64,000 nucleotides of DNA, taken from Legionella cincinnatiensis (GTDB lineage: Bacteria; Pseudomonadota; Gammaproteobacteria; Legionellales; Legionellaceae). Below the pieces are notes generated by a model. It had not been told where the DNA came from. It was given only the letters and a program-made list of their open reading frames with translations, and ran no database searches. The DNA lies in the NCBI RefSeq assembly GCF_900452415.1, contig NZ_UGNX01000001.1, positions 3,286,001-3,350,000 on the forward strand, written 5' to 3'. The first letter of the stretch is position 1. The number at the start of each line of letters is the position of its first letter. This document shows, in pieces, positions 9,641 through 18,693 of the stretch. Position numbers and translations under genes: made by a program.

Positions 9641-10516
9641 TTATGAACGATATCTTCTTGTACTTACTCCAAAATTAAAATTCTTTATTCGTTCTTCTGA
9701 TACTCCTTTCTGAAGAAATATTTTTCTAAACTGATTTTCTGAATACACACTATCACAACAAGGACCAAAGGTTATTCCTGCCAAATCATCCAAAGAAAAA
9801 TTTAAGATTTGATAAATTGGTTTTGATTGAGAATCAATTAGAAATAGATCCGGAGGTGGTGAAGGTAAATAAATCTTTAGGATCGGATTGAATATTCTAA
9901 TAGAAAAAGCCCTCCATTCCCATTCATCTTGATAATCATTTACTTTAAAAAAAGGCATAAGCACTATGAGTTGAGTAACTAACTCTAGTTGGAGCAGTTT
10001 TTGATTTTCTGGTGAATAAATCAAAAATATGCTTAAAATTTTATTAATGATATCTCTTTGAAGAGTATCGTATATGACAGGACCAGTAGTAATTATTTCT
10101 GGGAATGTTGTTTCGCTAAATACCTTTTTCTTGAATTTCATTGCTACACCCTTGCCATTTTCAGCATAATACCGCCAGCCAGGCATATAATCTTCCCTCT
10201 CCAAAAACGAAGTTATCAGACAATGGTAGTTTTCCGCAATTTGCTTTTCCAAAAAGTTAAGGACGTTGTCTCGCACATCTCCATTTAAATTCGACCTCAT
10301 ACAACCTTGAATCAAATCCATTGAATAACCAATTTCACTGGGATCATTCATATACCTATGATGACTCATCCAAAGGCATTCTGATTTAAGAATACCTAAC
10401 CCAGCTTCCAAGGAGCAATAATGAAATACATGCTCGCACTCCCTATTAAGTAAATTAAGAGAATCTAAATATTTCCTTATTTTGTGGTCAAAGTCTTCTA
10501 TTAAATTATTATTCAT
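9641..10516 (-). CDS. DUF2971 domain protein
   Basis: A 291-residue cytosolic protein. It shows the DUF2971 pattern: HYCSLEAGLGILKSECLWMSHHRYMNDPSE near the N-terminus (key parts YCSLEAGLGIL and RYMNDPSE), a central PGWRYYAENGKGVAMKF, and GITFGPCCD near the C-terminus. The function of the family is not known to me; members are often seen in accessory and defence-rich regions. I choose the second ATG because AGAGA lies 6 nt before it. The gene follows 10570-11193 on the same strand with a short gap, so the two probably form one transcript. Confidence 0.75.
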   Translation of the reverse strand: MNNNLIEDFDHKIRKYLDSLNLLNRECEHVFHYCSLEAGLGILKSECLWMSHHRYMNDPSEIGYSMDLIQGCMRSNLNGDVRDNVLNFLEKQIAENYHCLITSFLEREDYMPGWRYYAENGKGVAMKFKKKVFSETTFPEIITTGPVIYDTLQRDIINKILSIFLIYSPENQKLLQLELVTQLIVLMPFFKVNDYQDEWEWRAFSIRIFNPILKIYLPSPPPDLFLIDSQSKPIYQILNFSLDDLAGITFGPCCDSVYSENQFRKIFLQKGVSEERIKNFNFGVSTRRYRS

Positions 10517-10569
10517 ATATTTCTCTAAAATCATGATAAAGCAATCTATGTGATCGGCCTAATCTAACA

Positions 10570-11193
10570 TTAGTCCTTCCTTGTATTACTGCAATCTAAA
10601 AAGCATAATTTGTGATTAACTAATATTTTTAATTGATCATTTAGTGACTTATTTTTATCAATAATATTTTCTATAAAAGCATTTGCTATCGTTCCCATTT
10701 TTCCTCTATTTTTTTGGATTTCAAGTGGAATTTCCCCTATTTCAACCCGTGGGTTGATATATTCAACGGACAAACGAATGAACATTCCAACAAAATTATT
10801 TATCAAGCGCTCATCTTCTGCATCGTCGATTAAGGAATAATTATCTGAAATCAACTTAAAAATCATTTGAATATTGTCAATTGCTTTTTCAAAGTAATAA
10901 TTGCTTAAATCAAGAGTAGCAGTTGACTCTGCATCGATTTTGAGCTGAGTTTCTGGAAGTTGAGAAAACTTGTCGGGTACAAAATATGTTTTATGTTGTT
11001 CTATTAAACCGTTGGAGTTATCAATATAAGTTTTTGTACAAAGAAGTAAAAAAGATAATGGCCCATAAAGATTATTAATTTTACGTTCTAATAGTGCTAT
11101 TTTTTGATTTCTTTTATTTATATGGTTAGTGCTCCAAGCCGTTACCATAGCACCACCTAGAGCCCCAGTTAACAATCCTATTAAAATATCCAT
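10570..11193 (-). CDS. Membrane-anchored protein of unknown function
   Basis: A 207-residue protein not recognised as a named family. An N-terminal membrane segment rich in Gly and Ala (DILIGLLTGALGGAMVTAW) is followed by a basic stretch (NKRNQK) and a largely helical soluble domain. It precedes the DUF2971 gene, probably in the same operon. A membrane-anchored partner next to a putative enzyme is a layout seen in some two-gene immunity systems, but that is only inference. Confidence 0.6.
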   Translation of the reverse strand: MDILIGLLTGALGGAMVTAWSTNHINKRNQKIALLERKINNLYGPLSFLLLCTKTYIDNSNGLIEQHKTYFVPDKFSQLPETQLKIDAESTATLDLSNYYFEKAIDNIQMIFKLISDNYSLIDDAEDERLINNFVGMFIRLSVEYINPRVEIGEIPLEIQKNRGKMGTIANAFIENIIDKNKSLNDQLKILVNHKLCFLDCSNTRKD

Positions 11194-11319
11194 GATTAAC
11201 TCAATTAATCCTTAGGTTATATTTTATATAGCATAGATATTTGAATGAAGTTGAAATAAGAAAGCATAGTTAACAAACGTAGTTGCTATGATTTTTTTAT
11301 ATTTGTTGATTACCCAGTC

Positions 11320-11628
11320 CTAATTATGAAGACAAGTACCATATATGGAGCCATTGCTCTTATAACAAATTGAACCCGGACCACAATCTGTATCAAACGA
11401 ACAAGTGTCACCTGTGGTACCGTTTGGATCTGTTGGTGAGTATACTGGCTGTTGATCATTACTATTTCCTGGGCTTAGACCACCTGCACAAACTCCATAG
11501 ATATTACCAGAGGATTTAACACAGTTACTTCCAGGATTACAATCAGTATCAAATTGACAAGCAAAGGATTTGCTTGAGAATACAGTTACCAATACTACAA
11601 ATAATAATATTTTATTTTGATTTTTCAT
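11320..11628 (-). CDS. Small secreted protein with two cysteine-rich repeats
   Basis: A 102-residue protein with a signal peptide (KILLFVVLVTVFSSKSFA). It has two near-identical 24-residue repeats: CQFDTDCNPGSNCVKSS...YGVC and CSFDTDCGPGSICYKSN...YGTC, each with four cysteines, joined by a Pro/Asn/Gly-rich linker. The spacing suggests two small disulphide-linked modules in periplasm or outside the cell. I do not recognise a function. Confidence 0.7.
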   Translation of the reverse strand: MKNQNKILLFVVLVTVFSSKSFACQFDTDCNPGSNCVKSSGNIYGVCAGGLSPGNSNDQQPVYSPTDPNGTTGDTCSFDTDCGPGSICYKSNGSIYGTCLHN

Positions 11629-11901
11629 AAAATATTAACTCCCAGAGTATAACTTAGACCTTATACATTTTTATTTGATTATAGCTTATGGTATTTACTC
11701 CGCTTGCAAACAACTGAAAAAAGCCACTTACCCCAACAAAAAGACCAATGGGGGACAACTCGATTGATTATTTCGGAATTTATTTAGAATGTGTCGGATA
11801 TTTAGAATATAAATCAATCAAGTCTGATTCCAATCGATTCTTATATGCAAGTTTAATTTTTGTACTAAAATAAAAAGAAGTAATTATAACAAGGTAAGAA
11901 A

Positions 11902-12255
11902 ATGAAATTTCATTTTCGCATATCTGTTCTATTAACTTTATTAATTTTTGTTACCAATACATTTCCACTCACTGCCGAAGAATTATTACGTCAATGTACA
12001 ATTAATCCAAATGGATATTGCTTAGGTTATATAACAGGACTGTATGATGGATGGACTACAAGCAATATTCAAGAAATACTGAAAGAGCAAAGCTGCCCTC
12101 CCTCTGACAGTTCAGGTTTAAAATTAGCTGTATCAAATGTGCAAATGGTTTGGGTTTTTATGAAATGGGCAACAGATCATCCAGAAAGTCTTTATTTACA
12201 GGACTGGCAATCTGTAAGTGAGGCATTTGCTAAAGCATGGCCATGCCCAAATTAA
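11902..12255 (+). CDS. Rap1a/Tai-like periplasmic immunity-family protein
   Basis: A 117-residue protein with a signal peptide (ISVLLTLLIFVTNTFPLTA). The mature part carries the Rap1a/Tai layout: CLGYITGLYDGW after the first Cys pair, a second Cys in EQSCPP, then a helix VWVFMKWATDHPE and a terminal AFAKAWPCPN with the last Cys. Family knowledge: Rap1a and Tai proteins neutralise type VI amidase effectors in the periplasm, but many family members are orphans in islands. No effector gene is visible beside it. AAGG lies 8 nt before the ATG. Confidence 0.65.
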   Translation: MKFHFRISVLLTLLIFVTNTFPLTAEELLRQCTINPNGYCLGYITGLYDGWTTSNIQEILKEQSCPPSDSSGLKLAVSNVQMVWVFMKWATDHPESLYLQDWQSVSEAFAKAWPCPN

Positions 12256-12494
12256 ACTAATATATATATATTCTCCTATATCTAAAATGCGTATTTATTG
12301 TGACTTTGCAGCAGAGGATCTACCCATTGAAAACTGATTTATTGCAGACTAATAGATAATGCAAGGGACAAATGGGACTTATGGGAATCCTTTTCCTGCA
12401 TTAGGCTCTAGCTGCCCCACATTTAAAGTAATGAAGCGGGACAGAAGGGACAATTGAGGTTAAATACTTTGACCATCTAATAAAGGCAAAGCAA

Positions 12495-12860
12495 TCAGAA
12501 TAGATCCTCTGGATTGCGCTTAGGACTAAAAGTAAAACTGGGTATTGGGGTTGACTCTTTCTTCATTGGAGACTTTTCAACTAACTGTTTAGCTCGATGT
12601 TCAAGTAAATCATTTCGAGAATACCCTGGTTTTTGACCCTTCAAGTATTTCAACACATACAACCGGAACGTATTGTAAGTTGCAGTGAAGCTTCTCTCAT
12701 CCCTAAGAGTTTCCCATATGATGGTAATCGACCATCCTTTTTCCAAGGCTTCGGAAATATCTTCGCGTAACGCAAGAAACTCCACTTTATTTTTCCTGGA
12801 GTTCGTTTTTTGTTGAACTTGTTTAGAAGTCGTTAAGTTTTCTGTTAAGGATTTTTTCAT
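12495..12860 (-). CDS. TraK-like oriT-binding mobilisation protein
   Basis: A 121-residue basic protein. The core reads VEFLALREDISEALEKGWSI...WETLRDE...YNTFRLYVLKYL, which matches the small TraK/DUF5338 family of IncP-type transfer systems (DNA-binding accessory of the relaxosome). The C-terminus is a low-complexity basic/proline tail. AGAGAG precedes the ATG. The gene lies about 200 bp from an IncP-type oriT (13069-13122), which supports the call strongly. No TraI relaxase or TraJ gene is in the window. Confidence 0.75.
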   Translation of the reverse strand: MKKSLTENLTTSKQVQQKTNSRKNKVEFLALREDISEALEKGWSITIIWETLRDERSFTATYNTFRLYVLKYLKGQKPGYSRNDLLEHRAKQLVEKSPMKKESTPIPSFTFSPKRNPEDLF

Positions 12861-13068
12861 GATCTACTCTCTGTAAAATGGCTAATCAATCCTTTGAGTT
12901 TTATCGTTTATTTCTATTTATTTACGACTTTTTTCGGTCACTGGCAAAGCCCTTTTGGTAACTTTCGGTAGTTTATTATTTATTTCTGTTTATTCTTGAT
13001 TATCTTCGTTACTAATCGTTATATAACGAATAATTACCAAAATACGGTTCCAAAATAAATTTCAAAAT
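12861..13068. other. AT-rich region between traK-like gene and oriT
   Basis: Very AT-rich with repeated TTTAT/TTATTT tracts and ATCGTTATATAACGA, a near-palindrome. In RP4 the TraK binding region beside oriT is similarly placed; that role here is inferred. Confidence 0.45.
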
Positions 13069-13122
13069 GCAGGGCAAGATAGGTGAAGTTAGCTAACCAG
13101 TGAGCTGGTTGCCAAACTTCAC
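13069..13122 (-). other. IncP-type origin of transfer (oriT) with predicted nick site
   Basis: Read on the minus strand: an 18-bp imperfect inverted repeat (GTGAAGTTTGGCAACCAG / CTGGTTAGCTAACTTCAC, four-base loop, 13083-13122), directly followed by CTATCTTG-CCCTGC. RP4 oriT has the same order: a TraJ-binding inverted repeat whose arms are GTGAAG...CTTCAC, then CTATCCTG-CCCGGC with the nick between G and C. The predicted nick is between 13075 and 13074 on the minus strand. The match to RP4 is from memory. Confidence 0.85.
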
Positions 13123-13176
13123 GAGTCTTATTCGCACCTTCGGGGCTCAACGTAAAAATCGATGATATAGGCAATT

Positions 13177-14928
13177 TTATTCACCTCCCCAAATTTTACC
13201 GGTAAAAACATACAATCTTGGTGTGCCAACTCCTTTGATTCGTGGCTTATGTGATGCTTTACCATCAGGGGCGGGTTTCAGCCAGCCAGCTTGTAATAAA
13301 ACCCTTGTCACGGTGCGTTGATCAAAGCCTTTGCACAGCTCATTTTTGTACGTCTCGGTTAACACCATATAGATTCGAAACCCTTCGCTATCTGTATGAT
13401 AAAATCCTGCTCGGTTGAGAATCTTGTCATTGTTGGGTGAGTTGGCGCTATCAAATCGGCTGGCTCCATGAGATTCAAAGAAAGCGCGTACTTGCGCCAT
13501 AATGGCGCGATCTTCGCGATGGCCATCAACCCCAAAAGCATCCTGCCATGCAATAAAGCAGGTCTTTGCAGAATGGAACGATTCCCCTTTTTGCCATCCT
13601 GTCAGACCAAATTGACTGGCCAGTTCTCCAGCAGCTGCAACTAATGCAAAGCGTCTAGCAACACGGATTATTTGGCCTGTTGCATCAGGTTGAATCACTG
13701 CATCAACAAAGGTTTGAATGGTGTCGGTAATATATCGGCTGATTGTTTGTCGATTGACGACTACTTGATTCAGCCACGTCATACCGATTGCGCCATGATA
13801 TCGGTTGCTGTATTTCTTTAGCGCTAAAGCCATACTGGCTGGGCTTAGTTGATCATGAATCGTTTCAAAGATCCCCATCTTGCACCCTGCATCCGCCTCA
13901 ATATCAGCAAGCCTGATTTCCTGACCTGCGTTAATACGCTGTCCTGTTTTTGCCATCAGAGCCGTCAAAGATTCTTCTCCAGCAGATAAGAAGAATAAAG
14001 ACCATCGGGAAGATTGCCTTACTGTACCTGTCCGAGAAGCACGTGTTTTTCCCTGACCATTAGCTAGCAAATAAGCGGCCTCCCCTGCTTCCCTGGGATC
14101 CATTTGACTGAGTTCATCAAGAATCAGCAATCCATCATTGTGTAATGACGCCAAGCCTTCAAGCCCATTAGTGGTGCTGCGCCATAAACGGCAATAAGAT
14201 TGTGGGTTTCCCCAAACAGAGGCAGCGAGACTCAATGCAGTGCTTTTGCCTGATGAGGATGCGCCTCTGAAATGAAAACCACCTGAGTCCTCACCAACAA
14301 TCTTTGACAGAACCGGAGCAAGGGCTACAGATATGGCAAACACCAATCTTGAGTTGCCTGATGCCAGCCGACCTATTGAGTCTCGCCATTCTTCAACGCT
14401 TCCCTTGATGGACACTGCTGATTCAATGGCATTGGTATTCTGGAATACAATCTTCTCAGTTGATTGTCCAATACACTGGGAAGCAGTAACAAAAACATCG
14501 CCATGCCAACCCAGTTTATCAACACATCGAGCACGCGCGTCTACCGGAAAGACCTGTAAATACGAGGTCAATAAATCACGTGCAGTTCTATTGGGAGAAA
14601 TACTCAACCCCAATCTTGCCAGCTCTCGCCTCACATCGGAGGCATCTCCTTGCAACAAAGCCAGTGGCATCGCCCACTGATGAGTTATTCCATCATCATC
14701 CTGCCATTCCAGCAAACGACCCCATTCACCACTTTGAGCATCTCGGGTCTTTGCAACAACATACAATGGCGCGCATATCCACCGAGGTGGCAATGGATTA
14801 CCATCCTTATCAATACCGATAAAAGTTAACCCCTCAGCAGTTAATCGAAAACGACCACCCGCATAGTCGCAAAAAACTGGACGCAGCTTTAGTGTATTGG
14901 GTAATTCAATAACATGATTTTGTGACAT
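13177..14928 (-). CDS. DUF927 domain ATPase of integrative elements
   Basis: A 583-residue protein. The N-terminal region (LTAEGLTFIGIDKDGNPLPPRW in part) matches DUF927 proteins, followed by a P-loop GASSSGKSTAL at about 225 and a Walker B LLILDELSQMDP at about 270, then a C-terminal helical domain. Family knowledge: superfamily 3-like helicase or primase-associated ATPases common in integrative elements and P4-like islands, where they may serve element replication. GGAG lies 8 nt before the ATG. It is followed upstream by an AlpA-like gene on the same strand. Confidence 0.82.
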   Translation of the reverse strand: MSQNHVIELPNTLKLRPVFCDYAGGRFRLTAEGLTFIGIDKDGNPLPPRWICAPLYVVAKTRDAQSGEWGRLLEWQDDDGITHQWAMPLALLQGDASDVRRELARLGLSISPNRTARDLLTSYLQVFPVDARARCVDKLGWHGDVFVTASQCIGQSTEKIVFQNTNAIESAVSIKGSVEEWRDSIGRLASGNSRLVFAISVALAPVLSKIVGEDSGGFHFRGASSSGKSTALSLAASVWGNPQSYCRLWRSTTNGLEGLASLHNDGLLILDELSQMDPREAGEAAYLLANGQGKTRASRTGTVRQSSRWSLFFLSAGEESLTALMAKTGQRINAGQEIRLADIEADAGCKMGIFETIHDQLSPASMALALKKYSNRYHGAIGMTWLNQVVVNRQTISRYITDTIQTFVDAVIQPDATGQIIRVARRFALVAAAGELASQFGLTGWQKGESFHSAKTCFIAWQDAFGVDGHREDRAIMAQVRAFFESHGASRFDSANSPNNDKILNRAGFYHTDSEGFRIYMVLTETYKNELCKGFDQRTVTRVLLQAGWLKPAPDGKASHKPRIKGVGTPRLYVFTGKIWGGE

Positions 14929-14993
14929 ACTTTATTCTCCAAACAACAGTCAAACCATAGCAATGAAGCAAATTCATTCTGACGAATTTAAAT

Positions 14994-15266
14994 TTATGCG
15001 TTCTCAACGAGCTGTAACTGACCTTCGTCACTGGTTGAGTAATAAATTTTTTGTTGTTGGAGAAAATTCAACACATCGCTTTTTCGGTACAACACCTTGC
15101 GTCCAATTTTTAAATAAGGAACACCACCAGCCCAGCGGTTACGTTCAAGTAACTGGGTGGAGCAGCTTAATACCGCAGCAATCGTTTGTTGATTAAAAAG
15201 CGCAGAATGTGGCGCAGATTCAAATTCGTTTAATAGATGTAAACGGGATGGTTTTTTTAAAGTCAT
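14994..15266 (-). CDS. AlpA/excisionase-like small DNA-binding protein
   Basis: A 90-residue protein with a MerR-like winged helix-turn-helix: LFNQQTIAAVLSCSTQLLERNRW, then GGVPYLKIGRKVLYRKSDVLNFL. This is the AlpA / helix-turn-helix 17 pattern, typical of island excision factors and integrase activators. GAGGAA lies 6 nt before the ATG. It lies upstream of the DUF927 gene and may drive it. A decayed copy of its 3' end is found at 25396. Confidence 0.8.
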   Translation of the reverse strand: MTLKKPSRLHLLNEFESAPHSALFNQQTIAAVLSCSTQLLERNRWAGGVPYLKIGRKVLYRKSDVLNFLQQQKIYYSTSDEGQLQLVENA

Positions 15267-15752
15267 AGGAAATTCCTCAGTTATTTACACCTCAGCCAAA
15301 TGCCGAGATGTATCTTCCTTGAACAGAACTCAACGCATCATCCAGTATCACCCTGAACAATTGATTGATATTCTTTTCTCCTAATCCTTTGACTTCCAAC
15401 AGCCTACATTTTGTTGGAACATCGGGCTTACTCCTTAAGCTTGGAAAAAGTATCTCGTATTCCCTCAAAGAATGTCAAGCACAAAAGATCAATTTCAAAG
15501 ATGTGTTATCGAACGATATTGATTGATACTAAAAATGAAATATAACATGTCATAAATTCGCAATTCGCGAATTTATCATAACTTTTGGTATTATTAGATT
15601 TATCTGTGTCCCATACGTCCCAGCGCTGCAAAATAAGTTAGGGACGTGTCTAGCCCAGTAATGACATGGATGCCCCATCTGTCCCATTAGTCCCGGATAT
15701 TTTTTATATGTCTACAAATGAGCATTGAATAAATTGAATAAAATTCATTTGC
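15267..15752. other. Long regulatory spacer between divergent genes
   Basis: No convincing gene. It holds the upstream region of the alpA-like gene, a palindrome at 15552-15576, and a small inverted repeat (CGTCCC...GGGACG, about 15617-15645). Confidence 0.5.
15552..15576. promoter_or_regulatory. Palindromic operator candidate
   Basis: Perfect 10-bp arms ATAAATTCGC and GCGAATTTAT separated by AATTC. Such a symmetric AT-rich site upstream of the alpA-like gene suggests a repressor operator; no regulator is assigned. Confidence 0.45.
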
Positions 15753-15862
15753 ATTCCATTTTGGACGAAGCTATATTCCATAATAGACGGAGATACAATC
15801 CATAATGGACGAACGTATAATCCATAATGGACGAACTCATAATCCATATTAGACGAAACTTA
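15753..15862 (+). repeat. Five tandem 22-bp repeats ahead of the DUF4143 ATPase
   Basis: Five contiguous 22-bp units starting at 15753, 15775, 15797, 15819 and 15841. Consensus is AATCCATAATGGACGAAcntat; the inner TCCATAATGGA is nearly palindromic. The array ends 10 bp before the ATG of the ATPase. The 22-bp period is about two helical turns, so bound proteins would line up on one face. An operator array is the simplest reading; an iteron-like origin is the alternative. Confidence 0.85.
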
Positions 15863-15872
15863 GGACACCTTC

Positions 15873-17105
15873 TTGAATACGAACACAAATAATTTTCCAA
15901 GACAACTTAAAAGTCGAATGGAAATTGCCATGAAGGATACACCCGTTGTTTTAATAAACGGGCCTCGGCAATCAGGAAAGACCACTTTAGTCAAAGAATA
16001 CTCTCCTTCCTTACCCTACTTCACATTGGATGATGACAATATTCTTAATGCAGTAAAACAAGATCCTGTGGGTTTTGTTAATCGAATCGATAAAGCAATC
16101 ATAGATGAAATTCAACGAGCGCCAGAATTACTCCGTGCGATAAAACGTTCAATTGACGAAAACAGACAGTCCGGCCGCTTTTTATTAACTGGATCAGCCA
16201 ATTTACTCGCATTACCTCAAATTGGAGATAGCTTGGCTGGTCGAATGGAAATATTAACCTTATTTCCACTTTCTCTGGCTGAAATCCAACGTAGAGAAAA
16301 TCACTTTATAAAATATGCCTTAGATCAATCCTGGCCAAATCAAGCAACACGTTCAGAGCAATCAGACATTATTTCACAAGCTCTGACAGGTGGATATCCA
16401 GAAATGTTAACGAGACCAACTTTTGAAAGACGAAATGCTTGGGCTAAATCTTATATCAAAGCAATAGTAGAACGAGATGTAAAAGATATCTCATCAATAG
16501 AAAAATTAGTAGAAATGCCTCGATTACTGGAGGTACTGGCTCAACAATCAGGAAAATTAACCAATTTTACTCAAATTGGTGGGCAATTAAATTTAGATAC
16601 CAAAACAGCGCAGAAGTATGTCGGTTTACTGGAAACATTATTTTTAGTACATCAATTAAGACCTTGGCATGACAATACCTTAAGTAGAATAGTTAAAACA
16701 CCCAAAATTCATTTTATTGATAGTGGTCTTTTAGCATGTCTGAACAGAGTTACCATCGAAAGCATTGAAAAAGATAAATCTTCTTTTGGAGCTTTACTAG
16801 AAACTTGGGTATATAGCGAATTACTGAAAATGTGCACTCTAGCTAATGAGCCATGGAATATTTATTACTATCGTGACAAAGACCAAGTGGAAGTGGATTT
16901 TATTCTTGAAAATCACGCACGCAAGATTATTGGTATTGAAGTTAAAGCAAGTCAAACTATTCTTAATCAAGATTTCCGTGGATTGAGAAAACTGGCTAGT
17001 TTAGCTGATAAAAACTGGGTTAGCGGGATCGTTCTCTATAATGGAGATAAATGTTTGTCATTTGGAGATAATCTCTGGGCAATACCATTTTCATTTCTTG
17101 ATTGA
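15873..17105 (+). CDS. AAA ATPase with DUF4143 domain
   Basis: A 410-residue protein. The N-terminal AAA_14 ATPase carries Walker A GPRQSGKTTL (about 30-39) and Walker B IIDEIQRAPELL, plus sensor LLTGSANLL. The central and C-terminal DUF4143 region contains DTKTAQKYVGLLETLFLV (winged helix) and ends in VDFILENHARKIIGIEVKAS, a PD-(D/E)XK nuclease-like motif. The family is widespread with no settled function, sometimes linked to defence or mobile elements. Tandem repeats directly upstream probably control it. Confidence 0.85.
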   Translation: MNTNTNNFPRQLKSRMEIAMKDTPVVLINGPRQSGKTTLVKEYSPSLPYFTLDDDNILNAVKQDPVGFVNRIDKAIIDEIQRAPELLRAIKRSIDENRQSGRFLLTGSANLLALPQIGDSLAGRMEILTLFPLSLAEIQRRENHFIKYALDQSWPNQATRSEQSDIISQALTGGYPEMLTRPTFERRNAWAKSYIKAIVERDVKDISSIEKLVEMPRLLEVLAQQSGKLTNFTQIGGQLNLDTKTAQKYVGLLETLFLVHQLRPWHDNTLSRIVKTPKIHFIDSGLLACLNRVTIESIEKDKSSFGALLETWVYSELLKMCTLANEPWNIYYYRDKDQVEVDFILENHARKIIGIEVKASQTILNQDFRGLRKLASLADKNWVSGIVLYNGDKCLSFGDNLWAIPFSFLD

Positions 17106-17377
17106 GACTAGAGTGAGGAAAATATTTAATGATTGTGCATGTGAATCAAATACAAAAGTCACAACTCTAATTCTTGGGACAGTCCGATACGGGCCCCATT
17201 TAAAATGATACAAATTGAACATTTCTTGCTGGTTTCAACTCTATCCATTAATCCAGAAATAATTTTAAATATTTATCCAATAGGAGTTAGTTTCTATTTA
17301 AAATAGTTTGATCACACTGTCCATTTTATAAATTTGCGTTATCCTATCCACGCTTTAAAATGGAAAAAGGAAGATAG

Positions 17378-17758
17378 ATGAAAAGCAAAATAATCGTTTT
17401 AGCTTTATTATTTGGATCACAAATTAATATAGCAAATGCAGGATTAGCCGCTACGACTGTCCATAGTCGAGCAAATTGTATCAATAATGAATCTATAACT
17501 TGGTGGCTTGGTCACGCTTATGATTGGCGTGTTGTAAGTACTCATACCAATATTTATGGAGGAGGTCATCTTATTGATACAGGATATGCTGTTACTTGGA
17601 GGCAAGCAGCTGTTCATTGGAATGAAGCCCCCTTAAACGATCACAGATGGGTTGTTTCCGGGTATCATTATTTAAGTGACTATGGCAACGGAAGAGTACC
17701 ATTTGATACAACATCTGTTGGCGACTGTAGCATTTATAATGGCTGGTGGGATTATTAA
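17378..17758 (+). CDS. Small secreted protein of unknown function
   Basis: A 126-residue protein with a clear signal peptide (IIVLALLFGSQINIANA) and a mature domain rich in Trp, Tyr and His with two cysteines (RANC, VGDC). AAGGA lies 6 nt before the ATG. It is not recognised. It is followed 26 bp later by another exported protein, so the pair likely forms an operon. Confidence 0.6.
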   Translation: MKSKIIVLALLFGSQINIANAGLAATTVHSRANCINNESITWWLGHAYDWRVVSTHTNIYGGGHLIDTGYAVTWRQAAVHWNEAPLNDHRWVVSGYHYLSDYGNGRVPFDTTSVGDCSIYNGWWDY

Positions 17759-17784
17759 TAAGTACAGGCATAAAGGGAATAAAA

Positions 17785-18609
17785 ATGAATAGCAAATTAT
17801 TAATAGCAGGGATCACTGCTTTATTTTCTTTTAGTGTAATAGCAAGCAATGAGCAAGCTTTAACAAAAGAAGAAATAAATAAAAAAAACAAAGAAATTCT
17901 TGCTAAAGCAGGTATTGAGATACCTGAATATAATGAAATAAATATTGTCACTGCAAACAAATATATTAATAGCATGAATATTAAAGATGCAAACGATGCT
18001 CATTTGGCAAAGAAAATGCGAGAGTATCTAGTTATGAACGATGAACAACAAAAAAATGGTTATGTTAATGACAATGAACCCAGAGCAAAGGAATTACTAG
18101 ATTTAAAAAATACCGCAGCTTACCAAAAGAAAAAATACAATGGAGTTCTTTCCGCAGAAAGCACTCATATAAGAGATTCCAGTACTGATCTAAAACTTGC
18201 ATATACATTTGTTGGTGTTCCACCGGAAGAGATGGACATGAGCATTGGTTTTGCTCCTTATGGTGCATATAAATCAGTAAAAAATGGTGATGGTGGTGAT
18301 GGATGGGATGGCGCGGTACAATTTTTTGATAAAAATGGAATTGGTAGCTGCGCGTTTTCGGAGCATAATAGAAAATTATCGGGATTAGGTGTTGAGCTCA
18401 TTAAAGAGCTGGTTTCTTATGACGTTCAAAATAGACCGACGGTTATACTTGTCAAAGGAACCAAAGAAAGTGGCTATCTCTATAAAATAAAATGGTATGA
18501 CCCAACGTTTAGTCGTGAACTTGAGTGTGCAAACATGGAATTTAGCCCTCAGATTAAAGAGAATGTGATTGCATTAGCCAGTCGTATAGAGTCTTATCAG
18601 CAACCATAA
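17785..18609 (+). CDS. Exported protein of unknown function
   Basis: A 274-residue protein with a signal peptide (KLLIAGITALFSFSVIA), a charged, helical region (LTKEEINKKNKEILAKAG) and a C-terminal domain with GDGGDGWDGAVQFFDKNG and cysteines in GSCAF and LECAN. The start at 17785 is chosen over an upstream in-frame ATG (17746) because AAGGGAA lies 6 nt before it and it gives a proper signal peptide. Not recognised; probably secreted with the preceding protein. Confidence 0.6.
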   Translation: MNSKLLIAGITALFSFSVIASNEQALTKEEINKKNKEILAKAGIEIPEYNEINIVTANKYINSMNIKDANDAHLAKKMREYLVMNDEQQKNGYVNDNEPRAKELLDLKNTAAYQKKKYNGVLSAESTHIRDSSTDLKLAYTFVGVPPEEMDMSIGFAPYGAYKSVKNGDGGDGWDGAVQFFDKNGIGSCAFSEHNRKLSGLGVELIKELVSYDVQNRPTVILVKGTKESGYLYKIKWYDPTFSRELECANMEFSPQIKENVIALASRIESYQQP

Positions 18610-18693
18610 CTTTATAATCTATGAGCTTAGATTGGTATTTGTAAATTGATTTAGGCTCATGAAATTAATAAATAAAAGTAGCTGGCGTAACAA

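Noticed and set aside
15753..15862. CRISPR array
   Set aside because: Units are contiguous 22-bp repeats with no unique spacers and no cas genes nearby.
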